From positions 75,225,751 through 75,289,750 of the forward strand of contig JAYESD010000001.1 of assembly GCA_036927565.1 (NCBI GenBank): a DNA stretch of 64,000 bases, in the 5' to 3' direction. The DNA comes from Tuctoria greenei (taxonomy: Eukaryota > Streptophyta > Magnoliopsida > Poales > Poaceae). The position numbers and the translations under genes are program-made. Of the stretch, positions 22,121 through 33,625 are shown one piece after another. How positions within the stretch are numbered: position 1 is the first letter of the stretch; each line of letters starts with the position of its first letter. The notes below the pieces were generated by a model. The model was not told the origin of the DNA, did no database searches, and saw only the letters and a program-made list of their open reading frames with translations.

Positions 22121-22318
22121 CTAGGTGTTTAGGACTCCAATGAAACAAGAAACTTGGAGGTAGCACATGGATCTTGGTGATCTAGGGTTGGTGATGAACT
22201 TGGACATGAATTGGTGATGAAGAACGAAACTTGGTGGAGATCTTGATCCTCTTTCATTTCCTCCTCTTCTTCTTCTTGCTTGGGATCTTCTTCTCCCTCC
22301 TTGGTGGTGGCTCTCCAT
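22121..22318 (-). other. Small ORF just downstream of the LTR TATA box (element C, 3' LTR copy)
   Basis: 65 codons, starting MESHHQGGRRRSQARRRRG, with an Arg-rich N terminus. It begins about 63 bases below the TATA box, so it would be the first AUG of LTR transcripts. The 5' LTR has the same start, extended to 87 codons (29693-29956). I do not recognise the peptide; it may be chance coding in a purine-rich leader. Confidence 0.4.
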
Positions 22319-22380
22319 GAACTAGGGTTTGGGTGGGGTGGAAAAGTGGCAAATAGATGTCAATCGAAGGGGTGAGGTTG

Positions 22381-22389
22381 TTTATATAG
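22381..22389 (-). promoter_or_regulatory. TATA box of element C LTR (3' copy)
   Basis: The minus strand reads CTATATAAA. The same site in the 5' LTR, which would drive the element, is at 30019-30027. Confidence 0.65.
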
Positions 22390-22555
22390 AGGTGGAGACT
22401 AGGGTTAGATGGATTTTGAGTTTGGGATGAGTAGAGGCCGGTTTAGAGTCCCACATGGGCTCTAAAAGAGTTAGGCATGACGTCCCTAGGCCCACTTAGC
22501 GTGAAACCCAAGAAACAAGTCGTAAAAAAAAGATCAATTCGGAGTCGTGAAATAC

Positions 22556-22855
22556 CGGACAAGTCCGGACAGGACCGGACTAGTCTGAAGTCGTCCAGAG
22601 AGAAAATCGGACAAGTCTCGCCAAAAATCGGACAAGTCCGACTTTGAACAGAGAGGAAATCGGACAAGTCCGCCGGAACACCGGACTAGTCCGAAAAATT
22701 CCAAGGACTTAGCAATTTTTCAAGGATTCTTGGAATATTGGACTAGTCCGCACAAAATCGGACAAGTCCGAAAGTTTCCAGAGGCAAAAATCGGACTAGT
22801 CCACAGCAAAAATGGACAACTCCATTTTTAGTCAGAGAGAAATTGGACTAGTCCA
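22556..22855 (-). promoter_or_regulatory. U3 array of CGGACWAGTCCG palindromes
   Basis: Perfect or near-perfect 12 bp palindromes start at 22556, 22576, 22608, 22629, 22661, 22682, 22739, 22759, 22792, 22812 and 22844. Steps alternate 20-21 and 32-33 bases, with one gap of 57. The array lies 170-470 bases upstream of the TATA box. The 5' LTR has the same spacing at 30195-30515. Such spacing suggests binding sites of a dimeric protein; the factor is unknown. Confidence 0.65.
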
Positions 22856-22869
22856 CACTTTCCTGCATT

Positions 22870-23757
22870 TTAAGTGCGGTTTTGTTTCAAATCAATTTTA
22901 AACTTGTTCCTCTTTATGTGGGTTAATGTTAAACATGTATATGAGTGTATGTAGGGCATGATGCATGAAAATGAGGGTGTTACAAACCTACCCCCCTTAA
23001 AATGAATCTCGCCCTCGAGATTCAACGCGGAAGAGAAGAGATAGGGAAATTCCTTCTTGAGATCATCCTCCAATTCCCATGTTGCTTCTTTTTCGGTGTG
23101 GTGCTTCCATTGAACATTACACCATCTAATAATCTTGTTCCTTGTGACCCTCTCCTTAGTTTCCAAGATTTTTATCGGTTGCTCGGCGTAAGTCAAATCT
23201 TCTTCTAGTTCCAATCCTTCCATTGGCACTTGTTCTTCCGGTACTCTCACACACTTCTTGAGCTGGGAAACATGAAAGACATCATGTACGTCCAAAAGAT
23301 GAGCTGGCATCTCCAACGTATACGCTACTTCTCCTCTTTTGTCCAAAATCTTGAATGGTCCAATATAACGAGGTGCGAGCTTACCCCTTGTGTTAAACCT
23401 CTTATGACCTCTCATTGGGGACACCTTGAGGTAAACAAAATATCCTCTTTCAAAGGCTAATTTCCTTCTCCTTTTGTCCGCATAGCCTTTTTGCCATGAT
23501 TGGGCAGCCCTCAAGTTCTCACGAATTATTTGGACTTGCTTTTCAGCTTCTTGCAACACATCCGAACCAAACACTTGAGTTTCTCCTGCCTCATTCCAGA
23601 ATAAAGGTGTCCTACACTTCCTCCCATAAAGCGCTTCATATGGTGACATCTTCAAACTTGCTTGGTAACTATTGTTGTATGAAAATTCCGCGTATGGCAA
23701 GCTTTTGTCCCAACTTTTCCTATGCTTCAAGGCACAAGCTCTTAACATATCCTCCAA
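22870..23757 (-). pseudogene. Element C integrase C-terminal part and chromodomain
   Basis: 295 codons continuing integrase ([40 protein letters not shown]), then the GPY/F region (LAPRYIGPFKILDKRGEVAY), HVSQLKKCV, and a chromodomain at about 23045-23200 (IRWCNVQWKHHTEKEATWEL, then EDDLKKEFPYLF). Chromodomains of these elements steer integration by binding histone marks. The frame reads through the polypurine tract and ends 115 bases inside the 3' LTR. Upstream it is offset from the catalytic core by a frameshift near 23750. Confidence 0.85.
22985..23002 (-). other. Element C polypurine tract
   Basis: The minus strand reads TTTTAAGGGGGGTAGGTT immediately before the LTR start TGTAACACC. D has the equivalent tract at 35075-35091. 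Confidence 0.75.
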
Positions 23758-25289
23758 AATCCGATTGGCCTCTCAGTTTTTCCATCCGTTTGAGGATGAT
23801 ATGCTAAACTAAAATTGAACCTTGTTCCCAAAGCTTCATGCAATTTTTGCCAAAATCTGGAGGTAAATTGAGAACCTTTATCCGAGACTATCTTCTGAGG
23901 GACTACATGTCGACACACAATATGCTCCATGTATATCTCAGCCAATTGTGCAGCTGTGTATTTGGTCTTCACAAGGACAAAATGAGCTGACTTGGTTAAG
24001 CGATCCACAATTACCCAAATTGATTCATACCCGGACTGAGTACGTGGTAACCCAACTATGAAGTCCATTCCAATTTCTTCCCACTTCCATTCTGGAATCT
24101 TCAATGGTTGCAATAATCCAGCTGGCCTTTGATGTTCTGCCTTGACTCGTTGACACACATCACACAATGCCACATATTCAGCTATGTCCTTTTTCATGCT
24201 ATCCCACCAATAGCTAGTATTCAAGTCTTTGTATATCTTTGTACAACCAGGGTGAATTGAGTAAGTTGAGTCATGTGCCTCTTTTAATATCATCTCCCGA
24301 ATATGCTTCACATTAGGCACAACGATCCTTTTTCCGAGCCATAGGGTACCATGTTCATCCTCATCAAATCTGAATTCTCTCCCTTCTCTGGTCCTTTCCT
24401 TGATTTCCTTGATCTCTTCATCTGTGGTATGTTCTTCTCGAATTTCTTGCTCCAGGGTTGGGTTTAACTCCATCGTCTTCATCTTATTTACAAATCTGAG
24501 GTTCAACCTTTCAAACTCCTTACATAACTCGGATGGTAATTCTCGAACTGTGAGTTGGTGACTTATTCCCTTTCTACTCAAAGCATCGGCCACTACATTG
24601 GGCCTTCCCGGATGATAGTTGGTCCCCAAATCATAATCTTTGATGAGCTCCAACCATCTTTGTTGCCTAAAATTCAGATCCGTTTGTGTGAAAATATACT
24701 TCAAACTCTCATGATCCGTATAAATTTCACACCTATGTCCAAGAATATAGTGTCTCCAAATCTTCAATGCATGTACCACGGCTGCTAGTTCAAGATCATG
24801 TGTTGGGTAATTCTGCTCATGTTTCTTCAGTTGTCTTGATGCGTAGGCGACCACTTGACCTTCTTGCATGAGCACACATCCAAGTCCTTGTCTCGAGGCG
24901 TCGCAATAGATATCAAAACTCTTGCTTACATCCGGCAATACCAAAACAGGAGCTGTTGTCAACCTCTTCTTCAACTCCTGAAAACTATTTTGACAAGATT
25001 GAGTCCATTGGAAAGCCTTTCCCTTCATTAGCAACTCCGTCATAGGCTTGGCTATCTTGGAGAAGTCCTTAATAAACCGACGGTAATATCCAGCCATCCC
25101 AAGAAAACTTCTTATTTCCTTGACATTTTGCGGCGCTCCCACTTCAACACGTCTCTCACTTTTCCAGGGTCAACCGATACTCCTCCTCCTGAGATGATAT
25201 GACCAAAAAAGATACCTCTCTCAACCAAAACTTACACTTGTTGAACTTGGCATACAATCGATGCTCCCTCAATTTCTGCAACGTAAGCC
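23742..25289 (-). pseudogene. Element C RT C-terminus, RNase H and integrase catalytic core
   Basis: The ORF at 23742-25142 (466 codons) has the RT connection ([20 protein letters not shown]), RNase H ([53 protein letters not shown]), zinc-binding HHCC (EAHDS, IHPG, LCDVCQ) and the integrase core with Asp in [14 protein letters not shown], Asp in [15 protein letters not shown] and Glu in PQTDGKTER. 25143-25289 is the RT thumb in other frames. It ends in a frameshift near the catalytic Glu. Confidence 0.88.
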
Positions 25290-26258
25290 TCAAGTGTCCT
25301 CATGTTCTTTCTCATCCTTCGAGTAGATCATAATGTCATCAATAAACACCACAACGAATCTATCCAAGTACTCCATGAAGACGTTATTCATGAGGTACAT
25401 AAAGTAGGCAGGCGCGTTTGTCAATCCAAAAGACATCACTGTGTACTCATAAGATCCATACCGTGTCCTAAAAGCTGTATTGGGTATGTCCGATGGTCTA
25501 ATATTCATTTGAAAGTATCCCGACCTCAAATCAATCTTAGAGAAGACACAAGCACCCTTTATCTGATCAAACAAGTCTTCTATACGTGGCAAGGTATACT
25601 TGTTCTTGATTGTTACCTCGTTGAGAGCTCGGTAATTTACGCACATCCATTGAGTCCCATCCTTCTTGTCCACGAATAGAACAGGCACTCCCCAAGGTGA
25701 AGAGCTAGGGCGAATAAAACCCTTCTCTAGTTGCTCTTGAATTTGCTTCTTGAGCTCCGCTAATTCCATAGGAGGCATCCTATACGGCCTCTTAGCTATA
25801 GGTGCAGTTCCAGGTATTATATCAATAACAAACTCAATGTCTCGATCAGGTGGCATACCTGGCAACGCTTCCCAAAAAACATCCAAAAATTCACACACCA
25901 CCGGAATCTCCTCAATTGCGGCACCATCCATATGATTCAGCTCCAATTGCTTTGGTGCAGTTTGAGATGCTTCAACTTCTACGGTGATCCCTTCTTCATT
26001 GGTCAACTTCACCGCCTTCGTGGCACACTCAATAACTCCATTGTGCTTCCTCAACAAGTCCATACCAAGTATAATGACCAATCCTTGAGAATCCAAAACA
26101 ATGAGGTTGGCGGAGAAGTCTACCCCCCTTATTCTAAGGCTTACTTTTGGACATACTATATTTGACCTCATCTCTCCTCCAGGAGACTTAACCAACATAG
26201 TAAACTTCATATGAGATATAGGCAAGCTATACTTGGCAACATACTTCGATGAAACGAA
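25290..26258 (-). pseudogene. Element C protease C-terminus and reverse transcriptase
   Basis: The ORF at 25290-26225 (311 codons) includes the protease flap part ([16 protein letters not shown]), [21 protein letters not shown] fingers ([40 protein letters not shown]), palm ([38 protein letters not shown]) and the catalytic FIDD at 25335-25346. It is in frame with gag-protease upstream but separated by a TAA at 26259-26261. A frameshift after FIDD (25290) cuts off the thumb. Confidence 0.88.
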
Positions 26259-27543
26259 TTAATGCGATGCTCCAGAATCAAATAACATAGTCGCGGGGTT
26301 GGAGTTGGCGAGAAACATACCAATGACCACGTCATCCGCTAGTTGAGCATCCTCCGTAGAGACATGGTTCACGTTGCCACGAGCAAAATTCTGCTGTCCA
26401 CGGCTTCCTTGTGGTTGTCCTCCATTGGGTCTTGGGTTTTGCCTCGGTGCATTGCTTCCTTGACCAAGGCCTGACTTAGGACATTGATGCGCAAAGTGTC
26501 CAGCTTCTCCACAAGTATAACACTTCTTAACCCCTTCAAAATTATTGGGACGAGCTTGGTTTTGAACATTTGCACGAGGATAATTAGCACGAGGCGCATA
26601 AGGCATTGGAGGCCTAGGTGCTTGCATGACAGGGCGCTGCTGCACAAACTGAGTTGGGCATGGTGCATAACCAGGGCGCTCAGCAGGAATAGAAGAGCTG
26701 TAATAAGGCGCATTGGGCGGCGCAAAGCGAGGGCGCACATTACTTCCTTGTTGCTGTCCATGATATGGCACCTTTCTCTTATTGCCTTGCTCCATCTCAG
26801 GAATCTTGTTCTCAACCACGATTGCTTTGTCCACAAGCTTCTGAAAATTTGCATAGTCACAATTGAGTAGTTGCACTTGGATTTCATTGTTCAAGCCCCT
26901 CATGAACAAGTATTGCTTCCGGCTGTCCCAACTCACATCCTCAGGCGCATACCTTGAGAGTTGAGTGAACTTATTGAGATATTCACTCACACTTGATCTC
27001 CCTTGCCTTAAATTCTCAGATTCATACCTTTTCAAAATCATAACTCCGTCGGCCACATAATGAGAACGGAAACTCTCCTTAAATTCAACCCAGGTGATCC
27101 TCTCTTGATTCTCATGAGCTTTGCATAGTGAATACCACCAATCTGCAACTGCTCCAACTAGTTGATGAGAAGCGAAAAGCACCTTCTCCCGGTCACTGCA
27201 TTCGATAATAGCAAGTTTCTTCTCCACAGACTTGAGCCAATCATCCGCATCCATAGGGTCAGCAGCTTGAGCAAAGGTCAGTGGCCTAGTCCTCATAAAC
27301 TCTCCCAATCGGTTATGAGGAGGCGGGGGTGGCGGTGGAGGCATGTGGGGCTGATTGTTGATATTGCCAGCCTGCAGTTGTCGTATAGTTTTGTATCATG
27401 GTCTGCATGAGCTGATTTTGCATAGCCAATAGCTGCTCAATGTTGATAGCTCCCTGAGTAGATCCTTGTCCAATGTTGTTCTGAGGCACTCCATTCTCCT
27501 CCTCCTCGTCATTGCCATCCCTCTGGTTGCGAGTCCTCACCAT
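26259..27543 (-). pseudogene. Element C gag and protease active site
   Basis: ATG at 27543 opens MVRTRNQRDGNDEEEENGVP. A frameshift near 27330 leads into the 361-codon ORF at 26259-27344, which starts with a proline run. The gag core is at WLKSVEKKLAIIECSDREKV and YLNKFTQLSRYAPEDVSWDS. A CCHC zinc knuckle (CYTCGEAGHFAHQC) lies at about 26480-26525. The frame ends in the protease active site MLFDSGASH followed by TAA (26259-26261). The knuckle and the catalytic DSG are intact. Confidence 0.88.
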
Positions 27544-27798
27544 CTGAAGAAAAGCAATAGGTAAGAATTAGAGAACGTCCCCAACTATATGCACCAAGGG
27601 ATATGAAACTAAAAAACTAGCTATACTAGCCTAGGTGGACATGGCAATGCTAAAGCATCCCAAAATCCTCTATTAAGCACACAAGCTAACAATATATATA
27701 GCAAACAGCACACCAAGAAAAAACACATCAATTCCTGAGTGCTCCTATGTGCTCTAAAGTGTCAATTCTATCTAGGCTGCATCCTACGGTCAACCTGT

Positions 27799-27811
27799 GG
27801 CTCTGATACCA
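27799..27811 (-). other. Element C primer binding site (initiator tRNA-Met)
   Basis: The minus strand reads TGGTATCAGAGCC, complementary to the 3' end of plant initiator tRNA-Met, three bases from the LTR. Confidence 0.85.
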
Positions 27812-29692
27812 ATCTGTGACTCCCGGTTCCGGAAAAAGAACCAAGCTAACGCATATGTGTGCCCAGGATGTTCAACACACATATACGAGTGCATTCAAAA
27901 AAGAGTATACAGAAAATTACCACAAGACAAAATTAATTAACCAAATTTTATTACACGAACCATATTATCCTCAAATACAACCTCTAATGAATATTTATGA
28001 CAAGTTCAACTAATGAGTGGAAATGACCTAATTAAGCAACTAAGCAAACTAAACAGCTAGGCAACATAAGCAATTAGGGTATAGTGCAGCTCCAATCAAC
28101 ACCACAGGCAAAGCTGACGGTATACACGGCCTAGAACTTCGCATTATCACCATTAAACTCCCAATCCTGACCTGCAACTGTTGGGGGGGATTGTAAGAGT
28201 GAGGACATGTCGTACTCAGCAAGTGTGGAAAGTATGACATGTGGCTGATTCAAATGACGACAATAATAATGGCGAAGTGCTGAAAAGTACATCAAAACAT
28301 TTGAAAAGCAATGTACATCATGTATGTGAAATAAACCCATCATAAGAATAAGTAATATCATAATACCAGTCCATAATTCACCATCCTCATCCATAATTCC
28401 AAATTTCAGCATTTGCCAATAACCATATTCAATACCAGAAATTAAATCCATAACCATAATACCAACCATAACCATCCCAAATACCATCCCAATACCGAGT
28501 ACCCTCTAATCATGGAAGTTGTCCAGGTGCTCATAACCGGGAGCACGGCTATCATGATAGTTTTAATACTCTGCAGAGTTTGTACCACTTTACCCACGTG
28601 TTTGTGATTTCATCACCTTTCAATGACTAGAGCCTCTATTATGCCGTCTCACACTTCCATCAGTGTGTGGCCAAGAGATCACAAAATAGCCTTTACAAAG
28701 AGATTAATAGCCTATTTAGACCCCACTGAGGTTTCACTGGTGGTGATGTCTCCTACAGAGCACATCTTCAACCAAGGGCCCCCTCTTGAGCCATTTGGAT
28801 CCCAGGGTAGTCCCACCAATCATCAACAAACCCAATCCGACTACCCCTTCCCCAAGCATCCACAATGGTCCAAATAGCACTAGCAAAGCCCTAATTAATC
28901 AGCTACGCCGCACTCATACTTGGCCTCGTGATGGCACTGTAGTCCTGGCTTATTCTCAAATGAACCGGTCCTTAGATCTAAAGCAAGCAACCACCATATT
29001 ATCCAACCAATCCACATACCAGGCTTGCTTAGATCACCCATTACCGCGTTACATTAACCAGTTCATGTTAATCATAATCTCATAAATGCATAATTAAATT
29101 GAGTGATATAGTCGTTTTCCCATCCTAGTTAATTAAGCGAAGCAAAAGGGTAAAAAGCCCTTCCCGACTCTCTACCATATTTTCCAGGTGACAAGGGTGG
29201 GTAAACAAAGCTAGTAAACTTCCTAATCATAGGATTCCCATCAATTTGAGACAGCATGCAGTTTGCAAACAAAACATTTATTTTAAAAATAGGATCAATA
29301 TGCTTCAAGGACACTTGCCTTGCTCTTGCGATTGATTAGGGTCAAAGCCTTCAAACTCTTGGTACTGTAGATCCTCCGCAGCACTCTCTAGCGCAACTCC
29401 GTCTAATCCACACAATAAACATACAAGACAAGAAACACAATCAAAGAGTGCACAAATATTACTCAAGATGACATGACATGCATGATTAATGCAAATGCAA
29501 GGTGGAACTTGTTAATAGATTGCTTTAATGGTCAATAACTAGTTTTAATAGCTTTTAACAAGTTTATACAAGTTTGGATGTGATTAGATCAAATTTTAGA
29601 ATTAATTCAACACAATTTAACAAGAAAGATCAAACTAGTCCGCTAGGGACCGGACAAGTCCGCCCTCTGCGAGATCAGCAGATTAGGGTTTT

Positions 29693-29956
29693 CTAGATCG
29701 ACGTGAATTTGGAGATTAGGGGTTGAATTCTCGTACGTAAAATAGAATAGAAGGTATACCAGGTGTTTAGGACTCCTATGAAACAAGAAACTTGGAGGTA
29801 GCACTTGGATCTTGGTGATCTAGGGTTGGTGATGAACTTGGAGATGAATTGGTGATGAAGAACGAAACTTGGTGGAGATGTTGATCCTCTTTCATTTCGT
29901 CCTCTTCTTCTTCTTGCTTGGGATCTTCTCCTCCCTCCTTGGTGGTGGCTCTCCAC
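29693..29956 (-). other. Small ORF at the start of element C transcripts (5' LTR copy)
   Basis: 87 codons, beginning MESHHQGGRRRSQARRRRG like the other LTR and extended past its stop by a small difference. The ATG is about 63 bases below the TATA box. No family is recognised. Confidence 0.4.
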
Positions 29957-30194
29957 GAACTAGGGTTTGGGTGGGGTGGAAAAGTGGCAAATAGATGTCA
30001 ATCCAAGGGGTGAGGTTGTTTATATAGAGGTGGAGGCTAGGGTTAGATGGATTTCGAGTTTGGGATGAGTAGAGGCCGATTTAGAGTCCCACATGGGCTC
30101 TAAAAGAGTTAGGAACGACGTCCCTAGGCCCACTTAGCGTGAAACCCAACAAACAAGTCGTAAAACAAAATATCAATTCGGAGTCGCGACATAT

Positions 30195-30515
30195 CGGACA
30201 AGTCCGGACAGGACTGGACTTGTCCGAAGTAGTCCAGAGAGAATATCGGACAAGTCTAGCCAAAAATTAGACAAGCCCGGCTTTGAACAGAGAGGAAATC
30301 GTACAAGTCCGCAGGAACACCGGACTAGTCCGGAAATGTCCAAGGACTTAGCAATTTTTCAAGGATTCTTGGAATATCGGACTAGTCCGCACAAAATCGA
30401 ACAAGTCCGAAAGTTTCCAGAGGCAAAAATTAGACTAGTCCATAGCAAAAACGGACAAGTCTATTTTTAGTCAGAGAGAATTCGGACTAGTCGTCAGTAA
30501 AATTGAACTAGTCCG
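30195..30515 (-). promoter_or_regulatory. U3 palindrome array, element C 5' LTR
   Basis: Sites like CGGACAAGTCCG or CGGACTAGTCCG begin at 30195, 30215, 30247, 30268, 30300, 30321, 30378, 30398, 30431, 30452, 30483 and 30504. Steps are 20, 32, 21, 32, 21, 57, 20, 33, 21, 31 and 21. Several sites have drifted at one base, but the spacing has not. Confidence 0.65.
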
Positions 30516-30660
30516 CACTTTCCTGCATTTTAAGTGCGGTTTTGTTCGAAATCAATTTTAAATGCTCCAAATCAATTTTAAACTTGTTCCTCTTTATGTG
30601 GGTTAATGTTAAACATGTATATGAGTGTATGTAGGGCATGATGCATTAAAATGAGGGTGT

Positions 30661-30665
30661 TACAT
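30661..30665. repeat. Target-site duplication of element D, left copy (TACAT)
   Basis: TACAT here is the last four bases of C's LTR plus one flanking base. It is repeated exactly at 45790-45794 after D. Confidence 0.85.
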
Positions 30666-33625
30666 TGTGAGGACCACCAGAGTCCACACATCTGAGGATC
30701 TCATTGGGTGGTGCCGTGCGATGCGGCACCTAACAGCACACACGAAGAGAGTACCAAAATATACAAAATTTTCATTTCATAATTATATTCAGAGTTTACA
30801 AAACAGTGTACATCAGAAGTACACACGCAGCGGAATTTTGTACTCATATTCTCACCTATCTAAGCATAAGAGAAAACGTCCATGCCCTAGGACGCTTCTC
30901 ACTGGCAACATGACGATCATTTAGCAGCGGCGTGGTTCACGTGAGATTTATCTCGATAACTCGAGGCTCATGTACAACCTGAACAGCAGAAATAAAACTA
31001 ATACCTGCAAAAATCGTTAAAGCGCAAACGTGAGCATAAGGCTCAGCAAGACTTAACCGTCTCACTAGACATATGCAGGGATAAGTACTTAAGCATAGGT
31101 AAGAAATAGCATAAAGGACTCGCCTACAAGTGGATCCTTATATTCATATTTTAAGTAGCAAATGACATTCTTCAGGCACGACACATCATAGACTCTACAA
31201 TCAAACAAGAAATGCTTTGCCGATGATATGGCATGCCCAAAGCACATAATGCTATTACAACTAAAGTATAGGGAAACTGTAATCTTTTAATTGTACTATC
31301 TCTAAGCCAAACAAGGTTGCAATACAATGATTAAGCAGATCGGCAATATTTATCATCATTCCATTACTCTTATTTACTACGTCACAACTCAGTGAACAAG
31401 TGGTACTCTATTACCGCGAGGGAAGGTGATTGCAATCAGGACACACCCGGAATACACGACACATACGCCCGCTCGGAAGTATCTTTCACTGTACTCCACT
31501 CCCACATCGTATGTGGCCACCTTTCACCCGTCATCCCGATGTCGAACCAGTTCTACCGTCCCAAAAGTAAGGTCCCTAACCGAGCACGTCGAAGTTGCTC
31601 CTTAGAGGTTCCCACCTTATGATCATCTTCCCCCGAAGGACGGCGGTATAAGTTTCGACACGAGGGTGCCCGAGCTACATCAGTTTAATGGACCCCATTA
31701 ATCCATTATGTAACCGATACTGTTCAAACTTGCTCAACAGGGCCTCACACGAGACGGTCCTTAATCGACACAGACGAGGCTACAACCAACCTCCACATTT
31801 GCCTTACCCTTACCAGCCCAGGCCTAAATGTGGTCGCAAGCATTGTCCCCCTCATCCGGGATCAGACAACCTTGCGCGTCCCATACTACAGGAACATCCC
31901 CGTCCACATCTCCAATTATTAAGAGTGAACATTTTGGTAACATCTCACGAGTAGGTTTCCCTTACTCGACTTCTCTTGCAAGTAGAATTCAACTACTTGA
32001 CTTGTGATCAATAAAATGTGATCCTCTCGCAAGTAGATTCCAACTACTCGACTTCTACCGGATTTCCTATACATTAGCAAAGCAGTGCTACACGTCAAGC
32101 TATAAACCTTCCCAACCTTCCCATAGGATTTTATGGATATGCAAGTGGGGTATCAAACACCTTATACATAATGCACAATATCAACTAAAGACGTAAGTGA
32201 GAAATACTGCAAAACTCAGTAAAGCTTTTAAATGCAAACCGGGGCTTGCCTTAGTTTGCGCTAAGTCAAAGAGTCAGTGGCTTGATGCTTCACAAACAGG
32301 TCCTCTTCGACTCCTTTTCGTCACAGTGTCTATCGCAATGAAGATGCATATAACATACAATATACTTTAATAACTTAACTAATGAATATGCATACATTAT
32401 GCAATGTCATACTCATAATAGAAGTATGTTTGTAATTCAAGAATGAATAAAGTGTACTGTTGGGTATTGATTTTGGATTTGGGTAGGTTAATTTGATATT
32501 ACTTCATATTCTAAGAATGTACATAAGAAATTTTTATATAGTCATGTATATTAGGAAACTATACAGAACATATTCTTATGCAGATGAGTTCTTTTGGCTC
32601 TGATAATTTATATCTGGTTAAGAGATGTGATGAAGAAATTACCATAAAAATTTCAGAGAATTTGATGGGAGAAAATGATCTACAAAAATCAATCAAGCTT
32701 TCCTCAATTAGGAAATCGCAGATAAAACCTGAGGTTTTATCATGTCCATAAATGGCACAGCTAGATAGTACTGATCAAAAGGAAACTACCAAAATTGGTT
32801 TCACAATTTTTCAAGCTTCCTACAGTAAGATACTGAATTTACAAGTCCTTATGAGTTTCTGGATTTAATTTGTTATTTTCTGGAATTATAATTAACCTAG
32901 GCAAAGACTTTGAATTAAACCCTCTTAAACAACTTTGTTATGCCTTAAACTTTTACTGGATCTTATACATAACAAAAGGATTGGTTGGGTAAATTTCCAG
33001 AATTTTCTAAATAGAATACTATTTTCTATATTGTTCACAATGCATTATACTAATTGATTTATAGAATATTCTCTAGGCCTTTTCATGAATATTGGGATAG
33101 ACCACTGGAAATTAAAGATTCTAAGGAGAATTAAAAAATTTGTTTAATCTAATTTGGAGCATCCTAGCCAAAGTTATAGTATTTCAAAGTTTAGGTAATT
33201 TTCTAGAATTCTTTCTAAATGGAAAAGGATACCCTTAATACGCTGACACGTGGCCTCCAATCCTTCCCCCCAGCCGATGCCACAGTGGGGCCACCAGGTT
33301 TAAACATGTTGCCACATTACATCCATGCGCCACAGAAAATCCCATGGGGTTTCTTTTCTTCCCCCACGAGCCCTGGCGGCGCCATGGCCGGAGACCGGCC
33401 GGCGACTCGCCGGAGAACGTCGGACGACCTCTCCCATGGCCGTGACTTGCCACCCAGGGGTTTTCGACCCTCAGGAACTCACTGGTGGCCTCCGTTTTGA
33501 CTGAAAAGCCACGGAAAAGCGTCTACACCGGCGACCGGCGGAACCCGACGATTGGCGATGGCGTTCTCGGTGTACAAGGCATGGGGAGAAGTTGATTCTT
33601 GCTCTGGAAGCTTCGTGTAGATGCT

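Larger units (their letters stand above)
20178..22984 (-). repeat. Element C 3' LTR
   Basis: On the minus strand it begins TGTAACACCC and ends in GGGCGTCATA, where the 5' copy ends GGGAGTCACA. U3 is about 22390-22984, the TATA box is at 22381-22389 and R-U5 is about 2.2 kb. The stretch 20178-22120 (R-U5) has no coding potential that I can recognise and is AT-rich. Confidence 0.88.
20178..30664 (-). mobile_element. Element C: long-LTR chromovirus (Ty3/gypsy, Tekay/Del-like), minus strand
   Basis: LTRs of about 2.8 kb (20178-22984 and 27815-30664), an initiator tRNA-Met PBS next to the right LTR, a polypurine tract next to the left LTR, and gag, PR, RT, RNase H, IN and chromodomain in order on the minus strand. 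The chromodomain and the long LTRs point to the Tekay/Del clade of chromoviruses. The length is 10,487 bp. It is broken by at least one stop and three frameshifts. I count about 15 differences between its LTRs over the first 285 bases. Confidence 0.92.
27815..30664 (-). repeat. Element C 5' LTR
   Basis: Plus coordinates run TGTGACTCCC to GTGTTACA. It has a TATA box (minus) at 30019-30027, the palindrome array at 30195-30515 in U3, a palindrome pair at 29631-29662 in the leader, and the 87-codon small ORF at 29693-29956. R-U5 is about 2.2 kb. Confidence 0.9.

Noticed and set aside
22556..22855. Palindrome array as a CRISPR array
   Set aside because: The repeats are 12 bp palindromes with short alternating gaps inside a eukaryotic LTR; no cas genes, no unique spacers of standard length.
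33219..33500. Plus-strand ORF in both D LTRs (also 43924-44325)
   Set aside because: It is conserved only because the LTRs are recent copies. It is antisense to the element, low-complexity and Pro/Arg-rich in a GC-rich leader, with no recognised domain.
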